The notes beneath the pieces were generated by a model. That model saw nothing but the letters and a program-made list of their open reading frames with translations. It was not told where the DNA came from and ran no database searches. A stretch of 64,000 nt of DNA from Lachnospiraceae bacterium (lineage in GTDB: Bacteria > Bacillota > Clostridia > Lachnospirales > Lachnospiraceae), in contig CAJTDN010000016.1 in the NCBI GenBank assembly GCA_910574865.1, positions 49,711 through 113,710 on the forward strand. The letters are read 5' to 3'. Position numbers and translations under genes: made by a program. The first letter of the stretch is position 1. Every line of letters starts with the position of its first letter. This document shows positions 16,409 to 24,576 of this stretch, one piece after another.

Positions 16409-18136
16409 ATGAAATTATTATCATCTCGTATTTTTAACACGCGCGTGCAGGGCGACCATGTGCGCGGCAAGGAGAAATGGCTGGGGTATTTTTTCGGTCC
16501 CATCGGAGTGACGCTGATGAGCGGGATTCTCACGAGTTACTTAAACGTGTATTATACGGACGTGGTGGACGTGGCCAGTATTTGGGGCGGGGCGTTTTTG
16601 AGCTCCTTCCCACTGGTTTGCCGGATTTTGGATGCCATCACCTTCGTCGCCATGGGGCGAATCATTGACCGCACTTCGTCCCCGCAGGGGAAGGCGAGGC
16701 CGTGGATTCTTATTTCGGCCCCGATTTTGTTGATCAGCATGCTTTTGTTGTTTCTGGTGCCGGAAGGGCGGGACTGGATTCGGGTCGTCTGGGTGTTTTC
16801 CAGTTATTGCTTATTCTACGCGATTGGTTACACCGCATATGGAACGAGCCACACGCTCCTGGTGCCATTGTCCACGAAAGATAGTGTGGAGCGCGGGAAG
16901 CTGTCCGTTTTCAGCAACGCGCAGTTCATGCTGTCGGGCTCCTTTTTGGCCATCCTCTTCCCTTGCTTCCTCGTGCCGTTGATGGGTGTGGACAAAAAGG
17001 CCTGGATTACCACGATTGCCATCGTGACTTGTGTTTGCTGCCCGATGCTGCTCTTCGAATATTATTACACGAGGGAGCGGGTGACGGAGGCGGAAATGTC
17101 CGCCGCGTGGAATGTGGGCAGAAAGCGGGAAAGCGCGGCGGCGCGCAGAACACGTGCCGCGCAACGGGCCGAGGCATCAAGGGCGGATGCGTGCAAGAGT
17201 GCGAAAGCGTCTAAAAGGGCGACTGCGCGGAATGTGGCCGGGAGGCAGGAAAAGGCGGCCACGCGGAAGGTCTCTTCGATGAAGCAGCAGTTAAAGGCTT
17301 GTCTCAAGAGCCGCTACTGGATTTTGGTGATGGTCTACGTCATCGTCATCGACCTCTTTTCGGCCTTGTCAAGCGCCAGTACCTTTTATTACTGCAACTG
17401 GGTTTTAGGCAGCTACAACGACGGAATCACGCAGGCATTGTTTTACGGGCTGGGAAATATGCCGCTTGGCCTGGGGATTTTCCTTTGCGGGCCGATTTGC
17501 AAAAAGCTTGGCAGAAAGCAGGCCATGGGCGGCGGCTTCGTCATCGCGACGGCAGGATGCCTTTTGTGCGCACTTAACCCGACGAACCTGGTGCTGGTGC
17601 TGGCGGGGCAGTTCATCAAGGCGGTTGGACTGATTCCTTCCACGTTCATGCTTTCGGCGATGCTGGCGGACGCGCTCGACGACGTGGAGGTGCAAAGCGG
17701 CGAGCGGTGCGACGGATTTTCCTCCTCGGTATACAACGTGGTGGCGACGTTGAGCAGCGGCGTGGCGTTGTGCGTCTTTAACGCCTGCCTGACCGGTTTC
17801 GGCTACCAGGCCCCGTCCATGATGGAGGTCATCACGGCGCAGAGCGGGCTCGTGCAGGGCTTCTTCACCTTCGGCGCGGTCGGCTGCCCGGTAGTCGGAT
17901 ACGGCGTGCTGGCGGTGCTGATGTTCTTCATGCCGAAGGAACGCACGGCGGCGCAGCCGGCAAAGCCGATAATGGAAAAGATGGGGCATGCGGCAACGCA
18001 GCCGGAAAAAAAGAAAGTGAAGGAGTTGGGGCGTGCGGCAACGCAGCCGGAAAAAAAGAAAGTGAAGGAGTTGGGGCGTGCAGCGACCAAGGTGGTCAAA
18101 GGAAATAGAAAAATGAAAATGCATGCATATTCATGA
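16409..18136 (+). CDS. GPH-family (MFS) transporter with basic insert and repeated tail
   Basis: A 575-residue sugar:cation symporter, about 12 helices, with the MelB-type segment CRILDAITFVAMGRIIDRT in helix II and loop. Two features are unusual. Between helices 6 and 7 there is a ~60-residue Arg/Ala/Lys-rich insert (about residues 225-290). The C-terminus adds a Lys-rich tail built from two perfect-to-near-perfect 45-bp repeats at 17984 and 18029 plus a partial third. Both are cytoplasmic by topology. Start 16409 follows AAAGGGG about nine bases upstream. Its substrate is unknown; the neighbouring acetylesterase and hexosaminidase DNA suggest an acetylated amino sugar. Confidence 0.88.
   Translation: MKLLSSRIFNTRVQGDHVRGKEKWLGYFFGPIGVTLMSGILTSYLNVYYTDVVDVASIWGGAFLSSFPLVCRILDAITFVAMGRIIDRTSSPQGKARPWILISAPILLISMLLLFLVPEGRDWIRVVWVFSSYCLFYAIGYTAYGTSHTLLVPLSTKDSVERGKLSVFSNAQFMLSGSFLAILFPCFLVPLMGVDKKAWITTIAIVTCVCCPMLLFEYYYTRERVTEAEMSAAWNVGRKRESAAARRTRAAQRAEASRADACKSAKASKRATARNVAGRQEKAATRKVSSMKQQLKACLKSRYWILVMVYVIVIDLFSALSSASTFYYCNWVLGSYNDGITQALFYGLGNMPLGLGIFLCGPICKKLGRKQAMGGGFVIATAGCLLCALNPTNLVLVLAGQFIKAVGLIPSTFMLSAMLADALDDVEVQSGERCDGFSSSVYNVVATLSSGVALCVFNACLTGFGYQAPSMMEVITAQSGLVQGFFTFGAVGCPVVGYGVLAVLMFFMPKERTAAQPAKPIMEKMGHAATQPEKKKVKELGRAATQPEKKKVKELGRAATKVVKGNRKMKMHAYS
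17984..18090 (+). repeat. 45-bp tandem repeats coding a Lys-rich tail
   Basis: Units at 17984-18028 and 18029-18073 differ at about one base; a partial unit follows. They encode a GRAATQPEKKKVKEL-type repeat. Confidence 0.88.
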
Positions 18137-18165
18137 TAAAAATGAAACATTGATGATAGAACGTT

Positions 18166-18894
18166 GTGAAAAAGCCTCTATACGTGGTGAAGGAAAACGG
18201 CCATCCTGCGGTGACGCCGCTTGAAAAGGCCGTGGAGGAAAAGAACCTGGACGGCTGGAAGAAAAACGAGGTCATGAAATTTGAGGCGAATTATGGGGAA
18301 AACCCGGACGAGGATTATGAGGACAACGTGATTTTCCCGAGCGGAACCGAGAATCCGTTGACGATTAGTGACTGGGAGTGGATGTTCGAGGTCTTTGCCA
18401 AGGCGCTTGACGAAAGGGGCTGGTTGGATAGCAGCATGGCCTATTGCACGACTGTGGAATACATGGACTATGCCCTGCAAGGTGACCTGGCATCATACTT
18501 TGGCGGCGGTACGGGTTATTATAACGTGAAGGACGGCGAGGCGGGAATCGACGTGGAGAAAATGATGGAGCAGGGACAAGGCGGAAGCGGCCAGGCTGCT
18601 TCGGAAGAGACGGCAAGTGTGACGACCGAAAGCGGCCAGGCGGAGTCGGCTGGAAACGGCCAGGCAGCGTCCGTTGCAGATTTTTCCATGGTGGGATCGC
18701 GCGACGCCAACCGTTCGTGCGGGCTGTACGAGACGATGCTTTCGAAGGTGGCAGGCTTTACGGCAAAGGGCGTGCTTTGGTATCATTGCGAGAGCGACGT
18801 GGGCCATTGCGGAATTTATGGAAAATAGTTCGCCAAACTTGTGGAACAGCTGCGAAAGGATTGGGCGGAAAATATTCCCGTCATTTACGTGCAG
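18166..18894 (+). pseudogene. Fused remnants of a solute-binding protein and a sialate O-acetylesterase
   Basis: The frame opens at GTG 18166 without a ribosome site. Its first ~125 residues (PSGTENPLTISDWEWMFEVF) resemble the N-terminal half of a sugar-binding lipoprotein without its signal peptide. A Gly/Gln/Ala-rich stretch follows, then GLYETMLSKVAGFTAKGVLW, which matches the catalytic region of SASA-type acetylesterases; the usual WYQGESD is changed to WYHCESD. An in-frame TAG at 18826 interrupts it, after which FAKLVEQLRKDWAENIPVIY continues the esterase frame to about 18894. Two broken genes joined, so non-functional. It marks former sialic acid or mucin-glycan genes at the end of the amino-sugar cluster. 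Confidence 0.65.
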
Positions 18895-18910
18895 GGGCTG
18901 AACTGTAACG

Positions 18911-18944
18911 AAAAGCACCCAAAGATTTTGCGGGGTGCTTTTTC
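18911..18944 (+). terminator. Terminator after the esterase relic
   Basis: AAGCACCC (18913-18920) pairs with GGGTGCTT (18933-18940), then TTTC. Confidence 0.75.
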
Positions 18945-18948
18945 TACG

Positions 18949-18977
18949 TTGTAAATCTTGGAAGGATGGTATATAAT
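18949..18977 (+). promoter_or_regulatory. Promoter leading into hairpin element B1
   Basis: TTGTAA (18949-18954), 17-bp spacer, TATAAT (18972-18977). The predicted start, near 18984, lies just before the B1 hairpin. Confidence 0.65.
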
Positions 18978-18989
18978 GAGGGTGTTGGT

Positions 18990-19059
18990 GGATTACGAGA
19001 GCACGTAGTGCGAAGTAATCCGTGGTATCATTGGAGTCAAAAGGTTTTAATGCCTTTTG
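18990..19059 (+). repeat. Two-hairpin element, family B, copy B1
   Basis: GGATTAC (18990-18996) pairs with GTAATCC (19015-19021), enclosing GCAC-GTA-GTGC. A second hairpin, CAAAAGG with CCTTTTG (19038-19059), follows. Other copies are at 22945, 51.7-52.0 kb (three) and 61101. Confidence 0.8.
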
Positions 19060-19080
19060 GATGAGGCGAGGTGATGACGG

Positions 19081-19378
19081 ATGGAACAATTGCTTGACAT
19101 TGCGAAATTTGATTCTTATAAAAGAAGACAACCGTCGGGAAGTGAAGAAGGCGAGAGGGGGGACTGCCGGTGTCCTTATGGGATACCTATTCGTCCTTTG
19201 CCAATTGTTATGGCGGAGTCATTATCCTTGGCGGGAGGGCGGGAAGCGGCGTGCCCGATTTTTTGCCGTGCGGGAGAAGAAAGGATGGGAAGAACCCCAA
19301 ATCGAGGAAAAATTAGATGATGTCGAAGGGACGATACTGACGCTTCCTTTTAAGAAAAAGGTTGAAAAAAAGTGCTGA
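19081..19378 (+). pseudogene. Frameshifted AlbA_2/Schlafen-type ATP-binding protein relic
   Basis: Three frames join to one protein: MEQLLDIAKFDSY from ATG 19081, then KEDNRREVKKARGG, then LPVSLWDTYSSFANCYGGVI. This is the conserved N-terminus of clostridial AlbA_2-domain (DUF4062-like/Schlafen AAA_4) regulators, normally 400-550 residues. A further frame gives a tail ending PFKKKVEKKC at 19378. The middle is gone and at least two frameshifts are present. It would be transcribed from the promoter at 18949 behind element B1. No function expected. Confidence 0.6.
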
Positions 19379-19458
19379 AAGAAAGTTATAAAGAACTGCT
19401 ATTCGTGAAATAGCCGGCTTAATAATAAAAAAGATATGAGAAAGTGGAGTGATTTACG

Positions 19459-20841
19459 ATGAAGGATGACAACAAGACCGTATTATTTGAGCAGATGCCG
19501 ATTCCGAAGGCGGTGCTGCAGCTATCGATACCGACCATCATGGGAACGTTGGTGATGGTGCTTTACAACCTGGCCGACACGTATTTCGTGGGGATGCTAA
19601 ACGACCCGATCCAGAACGCGGCGGTGACGCTGGCCGCGCCGGTGCTTTTGGCGTTCAACGCGGTCAACAACTTGTTTGGCGTGGGCGGTTCGAGCATGAT
19701 GAGCCGGGCGTTGGGGCGCAAGGATTATGAGACGGTCAGCCAAAGTTCCGCCTTCGTGTTTTACTGTTCCTTGGTAAGCGGCGTGGTATTTTCGCTTTTG
19801 AGCCTGATTTTCCACACCCCGCTTTTGCATATGCTGGGGGCGGAGCCGGACACGATTGCGGCGACGAGCGAATATTTGAAGTGGACGGTGATATGCGGGG
19901 CGGTTCCGGCCATTTTGAACGTCGTGATGAGCTACCTGGTGCGCTCCGAGGGGGCGGCCATGCATGCCAGCATCGGGGCGATGAGCGGGTGCTTGTTAAA
20001 CATCGTGCTCGACCCGATTTTCATTTTGCCGCAGGGACTTGGCATGGGCTCGGCGGGAGCGGGACTGGCGACGTTCATTTCCAACTGCGTGGCGTGCCTT
20101 TATTTCCTCGTTTTGATTTGGCACAAGCGGGGACATACGTACGTCTGTATCGACCCGCGCAAGTTCGCCTTTCGTTCGCGCATCGTTCGTGAGGTGTTTG
20201 GCGTGGGCATCCCGGCCTCCATCCAGAATTTGCTCAACGTGGTCGGCATGACGATTCTCAACAATTTCATGTCTTCCTATGGGTCGGACGCGGTGGCGGC
20301 GATGGGTATCGCGCAGAAAATCAACATGATACCGATGTACGTGTCGATGGGATTTTCGCAGGGCATCATGCCGCTTATCAGCTATAACTATGCCAGCGGG
20401 AACCATAAGCGGATGAAGAAGGGATTTGTGTTTGCCGGGAGCATCAGCATCGGCTTTATCGTGGCCGTGGTGGTAGGATATTTCCTTGGGGCGGGCGCGC
20501 TGATTCGGATGTTCATGGACAACGAGGTCATCATTGCCTATGGGACGCGGTTCTTGCGCGCGTTCTGCCTTGGACTGCCGTTCCTATGCATTGACTTCAT
20601 GGCGGTCGGCGTGTTCCAGGCGGTCGGCATGGGAAAACATGCCTTGATATTTGCCATCATGCGCAAGATTTTATTGGAAATACCGGCGATTTATATTTTG
20701 AATTACTTCATCCCGATGTACGGGCTGGCATATTCCCAGTTCGTGGCGGAACTCGTGCTGGCGGTGGCGGCGGTCATCGTGCTGGTTCGATTCTTCGCGA
20801 AGCTGGAGAAGGATGCGGGACAGAAGGAAAAAGTGGCGTGA
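19459..20841 (+). CDS. MATE-family efflux transporter
   Basis: A 460-residue multidrug and toxic compound extrusion pump, about 12 helices in two similar halves. Family signs include PIPKAVLQLSIPTIMGTLVM at the first helix, YNLADTYFVG, and MGIAQKINMIPMYVSMGFSQ in the second half. MATE pumps use Na+ or H+ gradients to export cationic drugs or metabolites; the substrate cannot be read. The start ATG 19459 has GTGGAGTG ten bases upstream. The gene is transcribed alone, and the hairpin at 20860-20889 ends it. Confidence 0.94.
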   Translation: MKDDNKTVLFEQMPIPKAVLQLSIPTIMGTLVMVLYNLADTYFVGMLNDPIQNAAVTLAAPVLLAFNAVNNLFGVGGSSMMSRALGRKDYETVSQSSAFVFYCSLVSGVVFSLLSLIFHTPLLHMLGAEPDTIAATSEYLKWTVICGAVPAILNVVMSYLVRSEGAAMHASIGAMSGCLLNIVLDPIFILPQGLGMGSAGAGLATFISNCVACLYFLVLIWHKRGHTYVCIDPRKFAFRSRIVREVFGVGIPASIQNLLNVVGMTILNNFMSSYGSDAVAAMGIAQKINMIPMYVSMGFSQGIMPLISYNYASGNHKRMKKGFVFAGSISIGFIVAVVVGYFLGAGALIRMFMDNEVIIAYGTRFLRAFCLGLPFLCIDFMAVGVFQAVGMGKHALIFAIMRKILLEIPAIYILNYFIPMYGLAYSQFVAELVLAVAAVIVLVRFFAKLEKDAGQKEKVA

Positions 20842-20859
20842 GGAAACGTCATGGGAAAT

Positions 20860-20889
20860 CGAGTAGGGGAGATTTATCTTCCCTACTCG
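20860..20889 (+). terminator. Hairpin after the MATE gene
   Basis: CGAGTAGGG (20860-20868) and CCCTACTCG (20881-20889). There is no T run after it; a second hairpin (20896-20938, GGGCATCC/GGATGCCC with inner TCAGC/GCTGA) follows. Confidence 0.55.
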
Positions 20890-21021
20890 CGCGCCGGGCA
20901 TCCGTCAGCACCAGCTGACATACTTCCGTTGGATGCCCGTATGCATAAAAAGACGGCCATGTAAGAACACATGGTCGACCGCGGCTGGCACAAAGCGGTA
21001 TATTTCCTTATGTGGCCGTGC

Positions 21022-21079
21022 GCATACTTTATTATACTGCGGGGCAAATGTTTTTGCTCCGCAGTATAATAAAGTATGC
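21022..21079. repeat. Long perfect hairpin, 21-bp arms
   Basis: Perfect inverted arms at 21022-21042 and 21059-21079, starting GCATACTTTATTATACTGC; the loop can pair further through GCAAA/TTTGC. Located between the MATE and Uma2 genes, convergent. It may be a bidirectional terminator or the folded remnant of a miniature element. Confidence 0.75.
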
Positions 21080-21095
21080 CTTTGTGGCGAGGGGA

Positions 21096-21650
21096 TTAAT
21101 CAATCGTTATGCCGGAAAAATCAAGTTCCAAATCCTCGTAAATACCGGCCCGTACCTTGTCTAAAAAGGTATAGTCCATCATTTCTCCTGTTTCAAAATT
21201 ATAAACCGTGATTAGATTGCGTTCATAATCCACGATCCAATACTCCCGGACTCCCGTCTCATGGTATTTGAACAATTTCTTATTATAGTCCATAGACCTG
21301 CTTGACGATGAAACCACTTCGATAATCCAGTCCGGGGAGCCGTTGCAGCCCTCGTCCGTCAGTTTGTCCTTGTTACATATGACGGAAATGTCGGGTTCGA
21401 GGTAAAGACTGTCATCGGCATGCAAGAATACGGCGAAGGGAGCGGGAAAAACCTCACAATCGCCCCCTTTGTTCCCGATATAATCCCTGATTCGGTAAGA
21501 TAATTCCATGACGATTCGTTGGTGTCTCGTGCTTGGCGAGGCCATCATGTATAATTTACCGTCAATTAATTCCGCCCGTTGTCCATCCGGCAGTTTGTAA
21601 ATGTCGTCCATCGTGTGGAATTCCGGTTGTCTTGCTACTGCCGCGCCCAT
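21096..21650 (-). CDS. Uma2-family (DUF820) putative nuclease
   Basis: A 184-residue protein of the Uma2 family, which has a PD-(D/E)XK-like fold. It shows RAELIDGKLYMMASPSTRHQ near residue 25, LEPDISVI with the conserved Asp, PDWIIEVVSSSS (the Glu-x-Val... core), and EYWIVDYERN near the end. Nuclease activity is predicted from the fold in the family but unproven; these genes are often mobile and found as single cargo genes. Start 21650 has GGGAGG upstream. Flanked on its 3' side by the long hairpin at 21022 and slightly AT-richer than its neighbours, suggesting acquisition. Confidence 0.85.
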   Translation of the reverse strand: MGAAVARQPEFHTMDDIYKLPDGQRAELIDGKLYMMASPSTRHQRIVMELSYRIRDYIGNKGGDCEVFPAPFAVFLHADDSLYLEPDISVICNKDKLTDEGCNGSPDWIIEVVSSSSRSMDYNKKLFKYHETGVREYWIVDYERNLITVYNFETGEMMDYTFLDKVRAGIYEDLELDFSGITID

Positions 21651-21755
21651 AAGTGAACCTCCCGTGATTTTGAATTTGTTGTCATCAGGCTACATTATTA
21701 GTATAACAATTTCTAAAAAGATTACAAGTCTATTTCAGACATGCTTTCCAGCGCA

Positions 21756-22280
21756 TTATAGAGTTCCCGCATTCCGCATGATTTTCTGCCCCGTCGGCAG
21801 GATGCGTAAGGCAAGGAGTCCGACAAGGATGCCGGTCACGCAGCCGACGCACAGAAGCGGCGGAAGGTAATAAAAAATCTTGGCATTTTCAACGACGGCG
21901 GCCGCGACAAGCAGTTGCCCGACGTTGTGCATGGCTCCGCCAAAGAGGCTCGCCCCGACGATGGAAAATTTTTGGGTACGCTTTAAAAGCACCATGGCGA
22001 GGAAGCTTACAAGCCCGCCCGCCAGGCTGTAGAGGATGGACATGCCGCTGCCGAACAAAAAGCCGACGAGGAGGATGCGCACGAGGGAAATTAGCAACGC
22101 CTCCGGCGGCCCGAACAAATAGAGGGCGGCGACGACGACCAGGTTGGCAATTCCTAACTTCATGCCGGGAAGTCCCGCGTTGATGGGAATCAGCGTTTCT
22201 ATATAGCTGAAAATCATGGCCAGTGCGACCAAGAGTCCACAAGCGGAAATTTTTTTGCTCAGGAAATCGGATCTGTTCAT
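21756..22280 (-). CDS. Gx transporter family membrane protein (HepS-like)
   Basis: A 174-residue protein with five to six helices. The motif GMKLGIANLVVVAALYLFG is the hallmark of the Gx transporter family (once named heptaprenyl diphosphate synthase component I), an ECF S-component-like group. The transported compound is uncertain; the frequent link with NusG-II and ApbE proteins in anaerobes suggests a flavin- or redox-related role. AAAGGAA lies six bases before the ATG at 22280. It follows the NusG-II gene on the same strand after 102 bases, so the two are probably co-transcribed. No apbE gene is present in the window. Confidence 0.85.
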   Translation of the reverse strand: MNRSDFLSKKISACGLLVALAMIFSYIETLIPINAGLPGMKLGIANLVVVAALYLFGPPEALLISLVRILLVGFLFGSGMSILYSLAGGLVSFLAMVLLKRTQKFSIVGASLFGGAMHNVGQLLVAAAVVENAKIFYYLPPLLCVGCVTGILVGLLALRILPTGQKIMRNAGTL

Positions 22281-22382
22281 GAAAAGTTCCTTTCTTTTCG
22301 TGGGAAAATCAAGTACTATTTACGGGGCGGCAGGTTCCATCATACGGCCTTTGGCCGGTAAAAGAAGGATGTCAATGGGCGT

Positions 22383-22790
22383 TCACTTCACGAGAATGTC
22401 GTAATCCTCGCCAGTTTGCCCGTCGGTTTGTTCCTCTGTTCGTCCGCCGTTCGGTTTCGCCCCTTGTATTTCCACGACCAGCTTGTGCGGCAGGCAGACG
22501 ATGGTTTCTTTCTCGGTGGAAATTTCGCCCTGCCGCTTACAATAACCGTCCGGGCAGTCGGCTTCCGTCATGCAAACGGTTCCGTTTTCAACATGGAGGT
22601 TGTTGTGGCCGAATTCGGTAAGGATTTCGATATCCTGTGTCTCGTCAAGCGGGTAAGTCCCATAAACCTTCTTGTCCACGGTGACGGTGACATAATTTCC
22701 TTGTTCGTTCCCCGAAAGGAAGAACATGACGGAAAGCAAACCGGCAAACAGGAAAATGGCGGCGGCGAGGATGCAATCGTTTCTCTTCAT
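22383..22790 (-). CDS. NusG domain II-containing membrane-anchored protein
   Basis: A 135-residue protein with one N-terminal anchor (about residues 7-26) and an outside NusG-II domain. Family marks are the ending of the domain in CPDGYCKRQGEIS and IVCLPHKLVVEIQG; paired cysteines in CMTEADCPDGYC may bind metal or form disulfides. A Gly/Glu/Thr-rich tail follows. The start at 22790 has AAAGGAG six bases upstream; the longer frame is not supported. It precedes the Gx transporter gene, its usual partner. Function is unknown. Divergent from the chromate transporter genes across repeats E2 and B2. Confidence 0.85.
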   Translation of the reverse strand: MKRNDCILAAAIFLFAGLLSVMFFLSGNEQGNYVTVTVDKKVYGTYPLDETQDIEILTEFGHNNLHVENGTVCMTEADCPDGYCKRQGEISTEKETIVCLPHKLVVEIQGAKPNGGRTEEQTDGQTGEDYDILVK

Positions 22791-22892
22791 GGCGGCTCCT
22801 TTGCGTGCATCGTGAGTGCCAAGGTGCCTTTTGGCACTCCGTGTATTTATTATGGTAACATTTTGTCGGTGGCATGTCAAATAGAATGATAC

Positions 22893-23008
22893 CACTGAAC
22901 GTCCAGTGGACGTTCGTTTAGTGCCGACCGTAGCGGAGCGGAGACAACGAGAGCACGTAGTGCGGAGTAATCCGTGGGTATCATGGGGGCAAAACTTGTT
23001 TTGACCCC
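22893..23008 (+). repeat. Joined hairpin elements E2 and B2
   Basis: E2: CACT/AGTG outer arms and GAACGTCC-AGT-GGACGTTC (22897-22915), followed by CCGACCGTAGCGGAGCGG. B2 begins at about 22945 but has lost its left outer arm at the junction; it keeps GCAC-GTA-GTGC, GTAATCCGTGGGTATC and a second hairpin GGGG-CAAAAC/GTTTTG-CCCC (22985-23008). The two families appear to have recombined here. Confidence 0.75.
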
Positions 23009-23174
23009 AACATCATAGAATGCCATTATCAGAATTAACCTTCATTCCATGTTTTTCCGCCCCGCGAAAAGTAACCACGAGAAAGTTCAAATTTCTTGTT
23101 GCCCTTGTTTCCGTCTTGTGCTAATATTTTCTAGGGAATTAGCGATACTAATAAAAAATGAGAGGGTTTTGTGT

Positions 23175-23813
23175 ATGAGCGAGTATTTGCAACTGTTTCT
23201 TGTGTTTGCCAAGATTGGCGTGATGACGTTCGGCGGCGGCTACGCGATGCTGCCGATTTTGCAGCGGGAGGTCTGTGAGACGAAGAAGTGGGCCGGTGAT
23301 TCGGAAATCATGGATTATTATGCCATCGGGCAGTGCACGCCGGGCATCATCGCGGTCAACGTGGCGACCTTCATCGGGAAGAAACAAAAGGGAATTCCAG
23401 GTGGCATCGTCGCGACGTTGGGCATGGTGTTCCCGTCGCTCCTGATTATCACGGTCATCGCGGCGGTGCTGCACAATTTTATGGACATCGTCTGGATTGG
23501 GCACGCGTTTGCCGGGATTCGCGTCTGCGTCTGCGTGTTCATTTTGAACGCGGTGCTGAAGCTGTGGAAGTCGGCCGTGGTGGACGTATGGACGTTCATC
23601 GTCTTCGCGCTCGTCTTCGTCGGTTCTGTCATCTTGGACTTGTCGCCGGTCTTGTACGTGATCGTGGCGGGCATCGCGGGCATCGCGCTCTCCTTGTTGG
23701 GGGTACGCAAGGAAAAGCCGGGGAAAGGCGCGGCCAAGGATGGAAGCGTGGCTGCTGAAAAAGAGGGTTCGCCCGCGGCGGCAGAAAAGAAAAACGGGGG
23801 TGACGGGAAATGA
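23175..23813 (+). CDS. Chromate transporter, first half-size subunit
   Basis: A 212-residue CHR-domain protein with about six helices. MTFGGGYAMLPILQREVC and YYAIGQCTPGIIAVNVATFI are the conserved CHR motifs. Short CHR proteins come in pairs that together equal one long ChrA. They export chromate or, in anaerobes without chromate exposure, perhaps another oxyanion. A Lys/Ala/Glu-rich tail follows the last helix. Start 23175 has GAGAGGG about nine bases upstream; the longer frame begins inside repeat-rich DNA. Overlaps its partner by four bases (ATGA). Confidence 0.9.
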   Translation: MSEYLQLFLVFAKIGVMTFGGGYAMLPILQREVCETKKWAGDSEIMDYYAIGQCTPGIIAVNVATFIGKKQKGIPGGIVATLGMVFPSLLIITVIAAVLHNFMDIVWIGHAFAGIRVCVCVFILNAVLKLWKSAVVDVWTFIVFALVFVGSVILDLSPVLYVIVAGIAGIALSLLGVRKEKPGKGAAKDGSVAAEKEGSPAAAEKKNGGDGK

Positions 23814-24403
23814 TTTATCTTCGATTGTTCATCGAATTTTTTAAGACGGGGCTGTTCAGCGTCGGCGGCGGGATGGCGACGATTCCTTTCCTGCAGGACA
23901 TGTCGCGGGCCACGGGCTGGTTTACTTCCGCGCAGCTCGCGGACATGATCGCGGTGGCGGAAAGCACGCCGGGACCTTTGGGCGTGAACACGGCTACCTA
24001 CGTCGGTTTCACGGTCGGGACGCAGGAATATGGCATGCTGGGCGGTATTTTGGGCGCGGTGGTGGCCACGGTGGGACTGGTGACCCCGTCCATCATCGTG
24101 ATTATCGTCGTCGCCTATTTCCTGGACAAATTTCGCAAGAGCCGTTACGTGGACGGGGCGTTTTACGGGCTGCGTCCGGCTTCCGTGGGGCTGATCGGGG
24201 CGGCGGGGGTCGGCATCGTCCTGATGTCGGTATTTCGGATTAACACGGTGTTTGAATTTGCCAGCGCGCACCTGGAGCTGAAGCATTTACTGTTGGCAGC
24301 GGCAATCCTGGCGTTGACGAACTGGGTGCCGAAGGTGAAAAAACTGCATCCGATTTATTTTATCCTGCTCTCGGCCGTGGTCGGGGTCGTGTTTCGATTT
24401 TGA
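23810..24403 (+). CDS. Chromate transporter, second half-size subunit
   Basis: A 197-residue CHR-domain protein, the partner of the previous gene. It shows TGLFSVGGGMATIPFLQDMS and MIAVAESTPGPLGVNTATYV, where the first half has CTPGIIAVN; the two halves are therefore distinct and probably form the antiparallel heterodimer known for this family. About six helices. The ATGA overlap implies coupled translation in equal amounts. The pair has no regulator beside it. The region after the stop (24404-24486) shows a broken GTGAAAAGTAACG hairpin motif and AGCAACTT repeats, then the ROK promoter. Confidence 0.9.
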   Translation: MIYLRLFIEFFKTGLFSVGGGMATIPFLQDMSRATGWFTSAQLADMIAVAESTPGPLGVNTATYVGFTVGTQEYGMLGGILGAVVATVGLVTPSIIVIIVVAYFLDKFRKSRYVDGAFYGLRPASVGLIGAAGVGIVLMSVFRINTVFEFASAHLELKHLLLAAAILALTNWVPKVKKLHPIYFILLSAVVGVVFRF

Positions 24404-24486
24404 CGCACGGTTTCGTAGCTGTTCGGGCGGCCCCCGTGAAAAGTAACGAAAGCAACTTGGGGGAGAGCAACTTGGAACAAAAAGTG

Positions 24487-24515
24487 TTGTAATGTATCGC
24501 AAAATCAGGTATACT
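24487..24515 (+). promoter_or_regulatory. ROK kinase promoter
   Basis: TTGTAA (24487-24492), 17-bp spacer, TATACT (24510-24515). Confidence 0.65.
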
Positions 24516-24576
24516 TAAGGAAAAGAAAATCAGGCTTGCATCCGTGGGATGGGGTATGGGAGGAGGCAAATTTAAA

